A stretch of 64,000 bases of DNA from Candidatus Planktophila limnetica (GCF_002288365.1 NZ_CP016782.1:558001-622000), one strand, 5' to 3'. Numbered from the stretch's first letter, positions 8,079-16,587 are shown. A program made the numbers and translations. The notes: generated from the letters alone by a model not told the origin.

Positions 8079-9661
8079 TGGTTTTCGATCTCTTTGAGAT
8101 CTTGCGCCGATACCTTTGGTGCGACTTCAGCGTTAGCAGCGCTCATACGTGAGCGAATCTTGTTGCGAAGTGCATCTGTGCGGCGCACTCCAGCCTTATC
8201 AATTTCTGGCAATTCCAAAGGTCCGCTTTGTTCATGGGATGTAAGAAGCCACTTCTTTTCAGGAGTTAACTCTTCATGAATTTCAACGAATTCACCATGA
8301 GGAAGTCTTACTAAGCGTCCAGTCTCTTTGCCATGTAGAACTAATTCGCGGTCAGAGCGTTGTAGAGAAATACAGATTCTCTTTGTGATGACAAATGCGA
8401 TTGGTGGAAGAACGATAATACCGATGCGGCTAAACCACATGATTTGGTTAATGCTCAATTCAAATTGTTGAGCGATGATGTCGTTTCCACCATTGATCAG
8501 AGCGACTAACGTGAAGGTAAGAGCCATTGCGCCAATTGCAGTGCGATTAGGCGCATTACGAGGACGATCAAGTAGGTGATGCTCGCGCTTATCTCCAGTT
8601 ATCCAGCTTTCGATAAAGGGATAGAGCGCCAAACCAGTAAACATCAGACCAGGAACGATTAGTCCTGGAATAAGAATGTTCCATGAAATGGTGTAACCAA
8701 ATAAGTAACTTTCCAGTGGGGGAGCCATGCGAACTAATCCATCAAGCCATCCCATATACCAATCGGGTTGCGAACCGGCTGAAATTTGTCCAGGTGTATA
8801 TGGACCGTATAACCACACCGGGTTAATCGATGCAACCGCTGCAATAAATGCTGTTACACCAAAGACAACGAAGAAGAATCCGCCAGCCTTAGCCATGTAG
8901 ACAGGAAATAGTGGATAGCCAACAACGTTTTTCTCGGTGCGCCCTGGTCCTGGATATTGCGTGTGCTTTTGGTACCAGACCAACATTAAGTGCACTGTGA
9001 TCAGCGCTAAGAAAATACCTGGAAGCAAAAGAACGTGGACGGTAAATATTCGAGGAATAAATGCTTCTCCTGGGAATGCTCCGCCAAATGCGAAGAATGC
9101 TAAGTAGGTACCAACGACAGGGATAGCTTGAATAATCGCCTCTGCTATTCGAATTCCTGTGCCAGAGAGTAAGTCATCTGGAAGTGAGTAACCAAGGAAG
9201 CCTTCAACAATTCCAAGTGTTAGAAGGCCGACACCGATAATCCAGTTAAATTCACGTGGCTTGCGAAATGCTCCAGTGAAATACACGCGAAGTAAGTGAA
9301 CAACGATTGCCACCATAAAGAACAGCGCCGCCCAGTGGTGAATTTGGCGCATGAGCAATCCGCCACGAACCTCAAAGGAAATATGAAGCGTTGATGCGTA
9401 TGCCGCAGACATTTTTATTCCAGAAAGTGGTTGATAGGAACCTTCGTAAACAACTTCACGCTGGGAAGGGTCAAACCAAAATGTTAGAAATGTTCCGGAG
9501 AGCAACAAAATAATAAATGAGTAGAGCGCAATTTCACCGAGTAAGAATGACCAGTGATCAGGAAAGACCTTATTAAGGTTTTTCTTCATCCACGCTGCGG
9601 CGCCTGTTCGCTCATCTACATAGTTAGCGACATTGCCTGCAATGCGTTCACGTGCGGTCAT
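8075..9661 (-). CDS. qcrB: Cytochrome bc1 complex cytochrome b subunit
   Basis: Membrane subunit of the menaquinol:cytochrome c reductase. About 528 residues, with the N-terminal heme-binding helices (paired His in LHISFEV, QIHHWAA, FTVHVLLLP and TVHLMLV). The Qo-site P-D-W-Y-M-G motif is the actinobacterial form of PEWY. A C-terminal cytoplasmic extension follows, also characteristic of actinobacteria. I start it at ATG 9661 because that ATG overlaps the qcrA stop as ATGA; a start at 9676 would add M-G-A-L-I. It forms ctaE-qcrC-qcrA-qcrB and probably a III2IV2 supercomplex with the CtaCDEF oxidase. Confidence 0.96.
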   Translation of the reverse strand: MTARERIAGNVANYVDERTGAAAWMKKNLNKVFPDHWSFLLGEIALYSFIILLLSGTFLTFWFDPSQREVVYEGSYQPLSGIKMSAAYASTLHISFEVRGGLLMRQIHHWAALFFMVAIVVHLLRVYFTGAFRKPREFNWIIGVGLLTLGIVEGFLGYSLPDDLLSGTGIRIAEAIIQAIPVVGTYLAFFAFGGAFPGEAFIPRIFTVHVLLLPGIFLALITVHLMLVWYQKHTQYPGPGRTEKNVVGYPLFPVYMAKAGGFFFVVFGVTAFIAAVASINPVWLYGPYTPGQISAGSQPDWYMGWLDGLVRMAPPLESYLFGYTISWNILIPGLIVPGLMFTGLALYPFIESWITGDKREHHLLDRPRNAPNRTAIGAMALTFTLVALINGGNDIIAQQFELSINQIMWFSRIGIIVLPPIAFVITKRICISLQRSDRELVLHGKETGRLVRLPHGEFVEIHEELTPEKKWLLTSHEQSGPLELPEIDKAGVRRTDALRNKIRSRMSAANAEVAPKVSAQDLKEIENH

Positions 9662-10653
9662 GATGAGCGCTCCCAAAAACTAGGTCCGACTGGTTCATCA
9701 AATGGTTGTTTTGCAACAAGGTAACCCTCTGAATCTAGGGCTAATGCTAATTGAGGTAGTGGTCTGGCCGCAGGTCCAAATAAGACCTTTGCTGCGCGCG
9801 TCACATCAAAAGTGGATTGATGGCATGGGCAGAGCAGGTGTTTTGTCTGTTGCTCGTAGAGAGCTACTGCGCATCCCATGTGAGAACAAATCTTTGAAAA
9901 AGCGATGATTCCTTCATGAGTCCAGGAGAGTCGTTCGGCATCCAAATTAAACTCTTCAGGACGCAGGCGAATAAGTAGAACGGCATCCTTTGCGATATCA
10001 CTTAATACTCGATGATCTTGGCCAGGCAGCATCGCGGGCAAGACTTGCGCAACAGCGCCAACTTCTAAATCTTCAGGTTTGATCGGACGCTCACCTGGAT
10101 CAGTAACTAAACGAGTGCCAGCTTTCCAACTTGTTTTTGTGAGTGAATCACCAGGTAGCGGACCTAAGTCGCGCAATAGAAGTAATGGAGATAAACCTAC
10201 TAAGCCAAGTGATAGTCCTAATGAGCGCTTAATTAATGAACGTCGGCCAAGTCCTGCAGCAGCCGCACCCTCTTTAGCAGTTTTCACTAATGCACTGCGA
10301 TCTTCTTCAGTTGAGCGAAATTCGTGACGCTGCACAGTAACTTCTTGATCTGGCATCAAAGTTTTAGCCCAATGAATTGCGCCAATACCAATGAAGAATA
10401 GAGAGAAAGCTAAGCCCAGTCCTAAAAACAATTGATGAGCATTGGTGCTTCCCATGACTGGTAGAAAGACAAAAATGTCATCTGGGATTGCAACGTATGA
10501 AACTATGAAAAGAAGTGTTCCAAATGCGGATAACAAAAATAATATGGCAACTTGGCGCTCTGCTTGATTGGCAGCAACTGGATCTACATCTGCCTTGCGA
10601 TGAACGTGAGGCGGGATTCCAGGATCTTGGATCGCTTCGATTTCGTGTGCCAT
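9658..10653 (-). CDS. qcrA: Cytochrome bc1 complex Rieske iron-sulfur subunit
   Basis: A 331-residue Rieske protein with the actinobacterial architecture. The N-terminal region has two to three membrane helices (about residues 34-55, 70-92 and 146-165), and a C-terminal [2Fe-2S] domain follows. The cluster motif is seen as C-S-H-M-G-C near residue 257 and C-P-C-H-Q-S-T-F about 18 residues later, giving the two Cys and two His ligands and the disulfide pair. It lies between qcrC (7 nt gap) and qcrB (4 nt overlap). Confidence 0.96.
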   Translation of the reverse strand: MAHEIEAIQDPGIPPHVHRKADVDPVAANQAERQVAILFLLSAFGTLLFIVSYVAIPDDIFVFLPVMGSTNAHQLFLGLGLAFSLFFIGIGAIHWAKTLMPDQEVTVQRHEFRSTEEDRSALVKTAKEGAAAAGLGRRSLIKRSLGLSLGLVGLSPLLLLRDLGPLPGDSLTKTSWKAGTRLVTDPGERPIKPEDLEVGAVAQVLPAMLPGQDHRVLSDIAKDAVLLIRLRPEEFNLDAERLSWTHEGIIAFSKICSHMGCAVALYEQQTKHLLCPCHQSTFDVTRAAKVLFGPAARPLPQLALALDSEGYLVAKQPFDEPVGPSFWERSS

Positions 10654-10660
10654 GTTTTCC

Positions 10661-11452
10661 TTATCTCGCCTTCATTGCAAGCCAGACTGCAACGCCAATT
10701 AACATTCCAATACCAAGTGTCCACACCAACAGACCTTCAGTTACTGGACCGACTCGACCAAGAGATGCACCACCAAGTGCTGGTTCTGCCTCTGCAAATT
10801 TGATCCACTTGATGATTGATAACTTCTCTTCAGGAGTAATAGTTTTATCTGAGAAAACGGGCATTGATTGCGGACCAGTAATCATCGCTTCATAAATATG
10901 CACAGGCTCAACGCCCATAACTGTTGGAGCGTATTTTCCTTGAGTCAGAGCACCACCCTGACCAGCAAAGTTATGGCACATCGCGCAGTTGTTTCTAAAT
11001 AATTCGCCACCCTCGGCAACGCTTCCGTCTCGTTCGTAATTGAGTAATTCATCTCCTGGGATTTCTGGACCAGGTGCAAGGGATGCAACGTATGCGGCAA
11101 GTGCTGCTACTTCTTCCGGGGAATACACCGGATCTTTACGCATTGCTTGTGTGCTCATATCTGCCATCGGCATGCGACCTGTTGCTACTTGGAAATCAAC
11201 AGATGCGGCGCCGACGCCAATGAGAGAGGGAGCAATGGCGCCACCTTCAGCATTTAATCCATGACAAGAAGAGCAGCCCTTAAGAAAGATCTCTTTACCT
11301 TCTTCGATCATTGCAGAACGTGCTAATACCAATTCAGATTTACTTGGTGTTGCACTTGCTACGGAAAAAGTTGTACCAATTGATAGAAGTGCAAGAACAA
11401 GAAGCATCGGTGCGGCAGCACGGTGTCTGCGGTATCTAGATAGTCGCTTCAC
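10661..11452 (-). CDS. qcrC: Cytochrome bc1 complex diheme cytochrome c subunit
   Basis: Diheme c-type cytochrome that in actinobacteria replaces soluble cytochrome c and passes electrons directly to CtaC. The 263-residue protein has an N-terminal signal/anchor and two heme attachment motifs, C-S-S-C-H near residue 60 and C-A-M-C-H near residue 157. Each is followed by a G-G-A/G loop. A C-terminal membrane helix spans about residues 236-258. No separate cytochrome c gene is visible in the window, consistent with the supercomplex model. Confidence 0.96.
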   Translation of the reverse strand: MKRLSRYRRHRAAAPMLLVLALLSIGTTFSVASATPSKSELVLARSAMIEEGKEIFLKGCSSCHGLNAEGGAIAPSLIGVGAASVDFQVATGRMPMADMSTQAMRKDPVYSPEEVAALAAYVASLAPGPEIPGDELLNYERDGSVAEGGELFRNNCAMCHNFAGQGGALTQGKYAPTVMGVEPVHIYEAMITGPQSMPVFSDKTITPEEKLSIIKWIKFAEAEPALGGASLGRVGPVTEGLLVWTLGIGMLIGVAVWLAMKAR

Positions 11453-11480
11453 AAATATGTCATCCCTTGTTATCTATAAA

Positions 11481-12104
11481 TTATTTAATTAGGTAAATCG
11501 CCGCGAATAGTGCAATCCATACAACATCTACAAAGTGCCAGTAATAAGAAACGACAATCGCAGTTGTGGCTTGAGAGTGAGTAAATCTGCGCGCCTTAGC
11601 GACTCGAATCAGAACAATAAGAAATGCAATGAGTCCACCAGTTACGTGTAAACCGTGAAAGCCTGTAGCAATATAGAAAATTGAACCATAAGCAGTTGAG
11701 GACAGAGTTAAGTTCTCTGATACAAGTACTGCGTATTCATAGACTTGACCGGCGATAAAGAATGCCCCCATAAGGAAGGTCAGCGAGAACCATTCGCGCA
11801 TTCCCCATGTGCTTATCTGAAAGAAAGATCCTGTTCGCTTATTTTGAAATCGTTCTGCGGCAAAGACACCGAATTGGCATGTCACCGATGAGAGAACTAA
11901 AACAGTTGTATTAATCGCGGCGAACGGAATGCTGAGTAGCTCAGAGGATTGCAGCCAAATCTCTGGACCTTGCACTGCTCGTGTTGTGAAATAAATTGCA
12001 AATAATCCTGCAAAGAACATCAACTCACTTGAGAGCCAAACGATTGTTCCGACAGCTACAAGGTTAGGCCGTGTGATTTTGTGGGCTGTTGCGGCAGTGG
12101 ACAT
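11481..12104 (-). CDS. ctaE: Cytochrome c oxidase subunit III
   Basis: A 207-residue subunit III with five predicted membrane helices, the short actinobacterial form. Conserved pieces include the [12 protein letters not shown] motif of helix 1, the F-H-G-L-H-V motif, and the terminal [10 protein letters not shown] segment. It starts the ctaE-qcrCAB operon. The start lacks both a strong Shine-Dalgarno sequence and the 6-8 nt leaderless -10 spacing seen elsewhere, so its promoter is probably further up in the 141-bp divergent gap. Confidence 0.96.
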   Translation of the reverse strand: MSTAATAHKITRPNLVAVGTIVWLSSELMFFAGLFAIYFTTRAVQGPEIWLQSSELLSIPFAAINTTVLVLSSVTCQFGVFAAERFQNKRTGSFFQISTWGMREWFSLTFLMGAFFIAGQVYEYAVLVSENLTLSSTAYGSIFYIATGFHGLHVTGGLIAFLIVLIRVAKARRFTHSQATTAIVVSYYWHFVDVVWIALFAAIYLIK

Positions 12105-12149
12105 GAGGATGATTATTCCTGCAAAGCCCTCGGACTTCCACCGCTGAGG

Positions 12150-12197
12150 ACCTAGTTGCCCGAGGCATTTTTGCCCTTTCTAGGTGAAACGGGTCAC
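12150..12197. promoter_or_regulatory. Inverted repeats in the ctaE / receiver-protein divergent gap
   Basis: Two dyads are visible. ACCTAG (12150-12155) is matched by CTAGGT (12180-12185), 24 nt apart. Overlapping the right arm, GTGA (12184-12187) is matched by TCAC (12194-12197) with a 6-nt spacer. The second resembles the loose GTGA-N-TCAC form described for BldD-type regulators. Binding is not shown; either could be chance in a promoter region. Confidence 0.25.
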
Positions 12198-12233
12198 TAC
12201 AAATTCTTGCTCTAAAAAAGGGGCCCAAGACAA

Positions 12234-12239
12234 TAAGAT
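12234..12239 (+). promoter_or_regulatory. -10 hexamer TAAGAT for the receiver-domain gene (leaderless spacing)
   Basis: TAAGAT ends 6 nt before ATG 12246; no Shine-Dalgarno sequence precedes the start. Confidence 0.55.
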
Positions 12240-12245
12240 ACGAGT

Positions 12246-12686
12246 ATGGGTTCAACAGCAGCAGAGTCGCAAAAAAAGAAGCAGATCGCTATCTATTCCG
12301 ATGATAGTTCCGTCCGCGCTTCCATCGTTCTGGCTTTAGGAAATCGTATTGCTGATGATTTACCAGAACACGAAATTCACGAATTTGCCACAGGTGCCGC
12401 CCTTCGCCAGTACATCGATCGCAAATCTCAAGATGGCACTTTTAAAATCGATCTTTTTATACTCGACGGTGAAGCAGCCCCTGAAGGCGGTCTTGGCGTT
12501 GCTCGACAACTCAAAGATGAAGTTTTTAACTGCCCTCCAGTCTTAGCAATTACTGGTCGCAAAGAAGATGCATGGCTTGCTGCTTGGTCAAAAGCTGAAG
12601 CATCTGTGATTCATCCAATCGATCCATTTACTCTTGCTCGTACCGTCGCAGATTTATTGCGCACTGGTTCACTTACTTCGGCTTAA
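12246..12686 (+). CDS. Orphan receiver-domain (response regulator-like) protein
   Basis: A 146-residue single-domain protein with a CheY-like fold. The acidic pair is D19-D20, the likely phospho-acceptor is D74 in F-I-L-D-G, and T103 sits at the conserved Thr position in L-A-I-T-G. The lysine of the usual K-P motif is replaced by His (H123-P124), which is unusual for a receiver that switches by phosphorylation. There is no output domain and no neighbouring histidine kinase. It is divergent from ctaE and upstream of trpD. Its role is unknown; control of respiration genes is a guess from position. Confidence 0.75.
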   Translation: MGSTAAESQKKKQIAIYSDDSSVRASIVLALGNRIADDLPEHEIHEFATGAALRQYIDRKSQDGTFKIDLFILDGEAAPEGGLGVARQLKDEVFNCPPVLAITGRKEDAWLAAWSKAEASVIHPIDPFTLARTVADLLRTGSLTSA

Positions 12687-12707
12687 ATTCCTTAGATAAC
12701 CCCGCTC

Positions 12708-13751
12708 ATGAATCAGAGTTGGAAATCATCCGTTTCAGCACTTGAGTCTGGGTTGGATTTATCAATCACAGATGCGCAGTGGTTCATGCGCGAAATTCTT
12801 CAAGGTCGAGCAGAAAGCACAGACCTTTCCGCATTCTTATTGGCTTTAAAAAATAAAGGCGAAACATCAGATGAAGTGGGTGCCTTCGTATCTGAAATGT
12901 TTAATCACAGCGCACCAATAAAAGTTACGGAACGAGCAGTCGACACTGTCGGTACCGGCGGCGATGGCGCCCACACCATCAATATTTCAACTACGGCAGC
13001 GATAATCGCCGCGGCTGCTGGGGCGCGTGTGGTCAAACACGGCAATAGAGCATCATCTTCCAAATCAGGGGCTGCAGATTTATTGGAAGCCCTGGGCGTC
13101 AATATTTCACTAGACGGAAGTGGCGTTGAAAAAACGGTGCAGCAACTGGGAATTGGTTTTTGTTTTGCACAAAAATTTCACCCAGCGATGAAAAATGCGG
13201 CGGCGGTGCGTAAAGAGTTAGGCGTTCCAACAGTTTTTAATATTTTGGGACCACTTGCCAATCCCGCAAAACCCCAAGCCGCCGCAATTGGTGTGGCTAA
13301 TGAACGAATGCACCTGGTGATGGCTCAAGTATTGGGTGATCGCGGTGTTGATGGATTCGTTTTTCGCGGCGATGATGGGTTAGATGAAATTACTTTGGCG
13401 ACCACAACATCTGTTCTATCAATTGGTGGTGGCACTATTGAAAGTCAACGAATAGAACCAGCAGATTTTGGTTTATCTTCAGCGCCAATTTCAGCACTCG
13501 TCGGTGGAGACTCACAAGAAAATGCTCGCATTACACGCGCCATTTTTAACGGCGAACTTGGTGCACCGCGTGACGCAGTTTTACTCAACGCAGCAGCAGC
13601 AATTGCAGCATTTGAAGGAGATATTTCGGCAGATATTCACACACGAATTTCAGCTGGACTTAAACGAGCAATAGATGCCGTTGATTCTGGAAAAGCCACG
13701 CAATTGTTAAGCAACTGGGCAACACTGACACAAAACCTAGCCACGAATTAA
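12708..13751 (+). CDS. trpD: Anthranilate phosphoribosyltransferase
   Basis: Transfers phosphoribose from PRPP to anthranilate in tryptophan synthesis. 347 residues, the normal length. The PRPP-binding G-T-G-G-D-G motif is near residue 82, followed by the N-I-S-T stretch and V-K-H-G-N-R-A-S-S-S near residue 110, all diagnostic. It stands apart from other trp genes, as is common in actinobacteria. A weak TTAGAT lies 10 nt before the ATG. Confidence 0.95.
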   Translation: MNQSWKSSVSALESGLDLSITDAQWFMREILQGRAESTDLSAFLLALKNKGETSDEVGAFVSEMFNHSAPIKVTERAVDTVGTGGDGAHTINISTTAAIIAAAAGARVVKHGNRASSSKSGAADLLEALGVNISLDGSGVEKTVQQLGIGFCFAQKFHPAMKNAAAVRKELGVPTVFNILGPLANPAKPQAAAIGVANERMHLVMAQVLGDRGVDGFVFRGDDGLDEITLATTTSVLSIGGGTIESQRIEPADFGLSSAPISALVGGDSQENARITRAIFNGELGAPRDAVLLNAAAAIAAFEGDISADIHTRISAGLKRAIDAVDSGKATQLLSNWATLTQNLATN

Positions 13752-13760
13752 TCTGGCGCG

Positions 13761-13766
13761 TACTCT
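13761..13766 (+). promoter_or_regulatory. -10 hexamer TACTCT for the alpha/beta hydrolase gene
   Basis: TACTCT ends 7 nt before ATG 13774. Confidence 0.5.
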
Positions 13767-13773
13767 TTAATCC

Positions 13774-14541
13774 ATGGGAACAGAGGGCGCACCAGCAGGT
13801 TATTTGCAGGATTTTTCTGCGATGGGAAATGGCGCAACAAAAGAAGTTGGAATTCTTTTGGTTCACGGATTTACCGGTTCCCCTTCGTCCATGCGTCCAT
13901 GGGCAGAATTTATGCATCAACAGGGTTACACCGTGCGTGTTCCCCTTTTGCCAGGGCACGGCACAAAGCCAGAGGATTTGAATCAAGTCAAATGGCAGGA
14001 GTGGCCGCGCAAAGTTGAGAGTGAATTACGAGAACTTCAAAAAACCTGCACCAAAATATTCGTTTTCGGTTTATCAATGGGTGGGGGATTAACTCTTTAT
14101 ACAACCCAACATCATCGAGAAAAAATCGATGGAATTGTTCTTGTAAATCCAATGATTCATATTCCACTGGTCACTCCGACTGTGGCAAAGATATTTTCTA
14201 AATTCAAGAAAATGCGTTCAGCAGTCGGCAATGACATCAAGCGCAAAAACGTTACAGAATATGCCTATGACGCCAACCCGATAGTTGGCATCTATGAACT
14301 CACGAAAATGCTCAAAATTACCCGTGAAAATTTGAGCAAGGTGAGCATCCCGACGCTTTTGTTTCATAGCACCGATGACCACGTTCTGCCGGTTTCTAAT
14401 ACAGAGATCATTCTCAAGGGGATTAGCTCAAAGGATAAAGAGCGCGTGGAACTGACAAACAGCTATCACGTTGCCACGCTAGATCACGATATGGAAATAA
14501 TCTTTGAAAAATCTCTTACTTTTGTGCAAGCACGTTCTTAA
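13774..14541 (+). CDS. Alpha/beta hydrolase, carboxylesterase/monoglyceride lipase type
   Basis: A 255-residue cytosolic serine hydrolase. The oxyanion-hole segment V-H-G-F-T-G-S-P lies near residue 31. The nucleophile elbow is G-L-S-M-G-G (Ser near residue 94). The acid is in H-S-T-D-D-H and the catalytic His in N-S-Y-H-V-A-T-L-D-H near the C terminus. The pattern is closest to Est30-like carboxylesterases and monoacylglycerol lipases. The natural substrate is unknown. It overlaps the convergent DUF4287 gene by 26 bp. Confidence 0.85.
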   Translation: MGTEGAPAGYLQDFSAMGNGATKEVGILLVHGFTGSPSSMRPWAEFMHQQGYTVRVPLLPGHGTKPEDLNQVKWQEWPRKVESELRELQKTCTKIFVFGLSMGGGLTLYTTQHHREKIDGIVLVNPMIHIPLVTPTVAKIFSKFKKMRSAVGNDIKRKNVTEYAYDANPIVGIYELTKMLKITRENLSKVSIPTLLFHSTDDHVLPVSNTEIILKGISSKDKERVELTNSYHVATLDHDMEIIFEKSLTFVQARS

Positions 14542-15067
14542 CCATTTTTACTAATATTTTTTCATCAACTTTCCAATCATTGGCCACAGCCACAGTCTTT
14601 TTATTGACCTTGTAATCCTTGAGATCAGAAGCCATTTTCTTAAGTACTTCGGAGTTAAAAGGCGCTATCAAAATGTGATTTTTTGCAACCGATGCGCCAA
14701 AGACGTATTGAGTACCCTTTCGCATCATTGGCTGATTCCAGGCAATTACTAATTCAAGATCTGGAAACTTTGTAGTCAGGATTCGAAAAACCCTCCGAAG
14801 TGTTTTGGCTTGTATTGGATCGATGGACTTATAGAAATCACTGGGTGTTTCAAATTTTCTAGTTGTTGTTGATCCACGAGAGAACATAACTAATGCGTTG
14901 GCGTGCGCCTGGGAGAATCCATAGTTTTCACGAAGATGTGCGATTTGGGCTGGATATTTTTCATCCTTAATGGCAGCCATAACCTTGAACCAATACTTCA
15001 TTGGTTCGCCGTATTTCTTCTCAATAAGAGGGAAGTGCGCTTCGCGACTTGGGTCTTTAGTAGGCAC
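14516..15067 (-). CDS. DUF4287/DUF1801 (YdhG-like) protein
   Basis: A 183-residue protein in two parts. Residues 1-70 match the DUF4287 pattern (E-K-K-Y-G-x-P-x-x-x-W and the helical A-H-L-R-E-N-Y-G-x-S-Q-A-H-A-N-A-L-V segment). Residues 78-183 resemble the DUF1801/YdhG fold with a W-N-Q-P-M-M-R-K-G-T motif. These proteins are common but have no assigned function. A GTG start at 15067 is used because TAATAT lies 6 nt before it. It is divergent from the SMR gene with only 31 bp between start codons, and convergent with the hydrolase. Confidence 0.8.
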   Translation of the reverse strand: MPTKDPSREAHFPLIEKKYGEPMKYWFKVMAAIKDEKYPAQIAHLRENYGFSQAHANALVMFSRGSTTTRKFETPSDFYKSIDPIQAKTLRRVFRILTTKFPDLELVIAWNQPMMRKGTQYVFGASVAKNHILIAPFNSEVLKKMASDLKDYKVNKKTVAVANDWKVDEKILVKMVKNVLAQK

Positions 15068-15073
15068 GGCTCA

Positions 15074-15092
15074 ATATTAGTCGAGATACGAT
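15074..15092. promoter_or_regulatory. Back-to-back -10 elements for DUF4287 and SMR genes
   Basis: TAATAT on the minus strand (15074-15079) is 6 nt before GTG 15067. TACGAT on the plus strand (15087-15092) is 6 nt before ATG 15099. The two -10s are only 7 bp apart, so both genes look leaderless and their polymerase footprints must overlap. Confidence 0.5.
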
Positions 15093-15098
15093 TAAGCC

Positions 15099-15422
15099 AT
15101 GACGTGGTTCTTGTTGGCGATTGCGATTTTGGCAGAGATTGTTGGCACGTTATTGCTCAAGCGAAGTGATGGTTTTACAAAACTCTGGCCATCTATCGGT
15201 GTTCTTCTTGGCTACCTCACAGCATTTGCGCTCCTGTCTCAATCACTCAAGAAAATAGATGTTGGAATTACCTATGCAATTTGGTCTGGCTTTGGAATTA
15301 TCGGAGCAGCTGTTGGAGGAATGATTTTCTTTGATCAGCAGTTGACCAGACTGAACTTAATTGGCATGACAATCATTATTGCTGGGGTTGTAATCATGAA
15401 TCTCGGGGGAGTAAGTCACTAA
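15099..15422 (+). CDS. Small multidrug resistance (SMR/EmrE-like) transporter
   Basis: A 107-residue membrane protein with four helices and the SMR signature: the Glu in A-I-L-A-E-I-V-G-T near residue 13, a K-R-S-D-G-F-T motif, and the G-I-T-Y-A-I-W-S-G-F-G segment. SMR proteins exchange protons for cationic drugs, polyamines or guanidinium. The lone gene suggests a homodimer that inserts in both orientations. The next gene starts at the base after its stop codon, so the two are co-transcribed. Confidence 0.92.
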   Translation: MTWFLLAIAILAEIVGTLLLKRSDGFTKLWPSIGVLLGYLTAFALLSQSLKKIDVGITYAIWSGFGIIGAAVGGMIFFDQQLTRLNLIGMTIIIAGVVIMNLGGVSH

Positions 15423-16046
15423 ATGTATATCCCGCGCCATTTCTCAGTTGAAGACCCAGTTGCGCAAGAATTTCTGGCAAACCTTAAGAGCGGGCACTTA
15501 GTCACCAACACGGCACAGGGGATGCTCTCAACAATGATTCCCGTAACTTTTGATAAAGCGGATCGTTCAGTTATCGGACACGTTGCCCGTGGAAACTCTC
15601 AGTGGTCTGAAAAAACCAACCAAGAGGCACTCTTTATAAGCGCTCCTGTTGATTCATACATTTCGCCAAGTTGGTATGCATCAAAGCAAGAGCACGGCAA
15701 AGTAGTTCCAACCTGGGATTACATGTTGGCCCATGTGTATGGCGACTTAATCATTCATGATGATGTTGATTGGTTGCGCATAGCTGTTTCAAATCTCACG
15801 GATTCTTTTGAAGCAGGCAGAGCCAAGCCATGGAAGTTAGATGATGCCCCTGAGGATTATGTGGCTGGTCAATTACGGGCGATCGTTGGGGTTGAAATAA
15901 AAGTTGCCCGCCTTGAAGTTTCATTTAAAATGAGTCAGAACAAAACAATAGCAGATCTAGATGGTGTCATCGATGGCCTGCGAGCAGATAATCGTGAAGA
16001 TGCTGCAAGCAAAGTAGAGGATCTAAGACCGAGAGGGAAACTATGA
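15423..16046 (+). CDS. PaiB-like FMN-binding protein
   Basis: A 207-residue member of the PaiB family (negative transcriptional regulator / FMN-binding split barrel). Seen are the N-terminal M-Y-I-P-R-H-F motif, the S-T-M-I-P-V segment, and the central P-S-W-Y-x-S-K-x-x-x-x-K-V-V-P-T-W-D-Y motif near residues 79-98. PaiB in Bacillus is linked to protease and sporulation control; other members look like flavin oxidoreductases, so a regulatory role should not be assumed. It follows the SMR gene directly and overlaps the next gene by 4 nt. Confidence 0.88.
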   Translation: MYIPRHFSVEDPVAQEFLANLKSGHLVTNTAQGMLSTMIPVTFDKADRSVIGHVARGNSQWSEKTNQEALFISAPVDSYISPSWYASKQEHGKVVPTWDYMLAHVYGDLIIHDDVDWLRIAVSNLTDSFEAGRAKPWKLDDAPEDYVAGQLRAIVGVEIKVARLEVSFKMSQNKTIADLDGVIDGLRADNREDAASKVEDLRPRGKL

Positions 16047-16573
16047 AAAAACTGACTATCGCATTTCTAGTGTTACCAATTGCTTTGCTTTCGATGCCAA
16101 GTCTTAATGCAGCTGACACGGGCGGCGGTGGTGGTGGAACAACGATGAATACTCCAACTGCGACACCGACACCAACTCCAACTCCAACTGCGACACCGAC
16201 TACTGCGGCCGTGACCAAGAATCTGGCAACAGAATTAGCATCAATTAGAAAAATGATTGATGATAAGAATTTTGCTGCAGCTCTATCGGCTCTAAAAATT
16301 GCCGATCAGGAATTTGCCAATAATGCAGATATCAATAATCTTCTCGGATTTAGTTCACGAAAACTCAAGCAATATAAGCCAGCTGGCGTTTATTATGCAA
16401 AGGCTTTAAAAATCAATCCGAAACATTTAGGGGCACTTGAATATCAGGGTGAATTATTTGTAGAAACCAAGAAGATAGCTGATGCCAAGAAGAATCTTGC
16501 AAAATTGAAGAGTCTATGCGGCGTCACATGTGAAGAGTATTTGGATCTGAAGAAGGTCATAGGTAAGAAGTAA
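16043..16573 (+). CDS. Secreted protein with Thr-Pro linker and TPR repeats
   Basis: A 176-residue exported protein. A signal peptide covers residues 1-23 (K-K start, hydrophobic core, cleavage after N-A). A run of six glycines (27-32) and a low-complexity Thr/Pro linker (about 33-54) follow. Residues 58-170 form about three tetratricopeptide-like helical pairs (motifs such as L-G-F-S-S-R-K-L-K-Q-Y-K-P-A and Y-Y-A-K-A-L-K-I-N-P-K-H). TPR domains bind other proteins, so it may scaffold an envelope complex. Function unknown. The linker DNA holds a direct repeat. Confidence 0.75.
   Translation: MKKLTIAFLVLPIALLSMPSLNAADTGGGGGGTTMNTPTATPTPTPTPTATPTTAAVTKNLATELASIRKMIDDKNFAAALSALKIADQEFANNADINNLLGFSSRKLKQYKPAGVYYAKALKINPKHLGALEYQGELFVETKKIADAKKNLAKLKSLCGVTCEEYLDLKKVIGKK
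16151..16200 (+). repeat. Direct repeat in the Thr-Pro linker coding sequence
   Basis: The 20-mer ACTCCAACTGCGACACCGAC occurs at 16151-16170 and again at 16181-16200, a 30-nt period. It encodes the Thr/Pro linker, whose length could vary by slippage in units of ten residues. Confidence 0.8.
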
Positions 16574-16587
16574 TACTCAACTAATTG

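Noticed and set aside
16141-16210. Repeat block in the TPR gene as a CRISPR or mobile-element trace
   Set aside because: Only two 20-bp copies, in frame, encoding a Thr-Pro linker; low-complexity coding DNA explains it.
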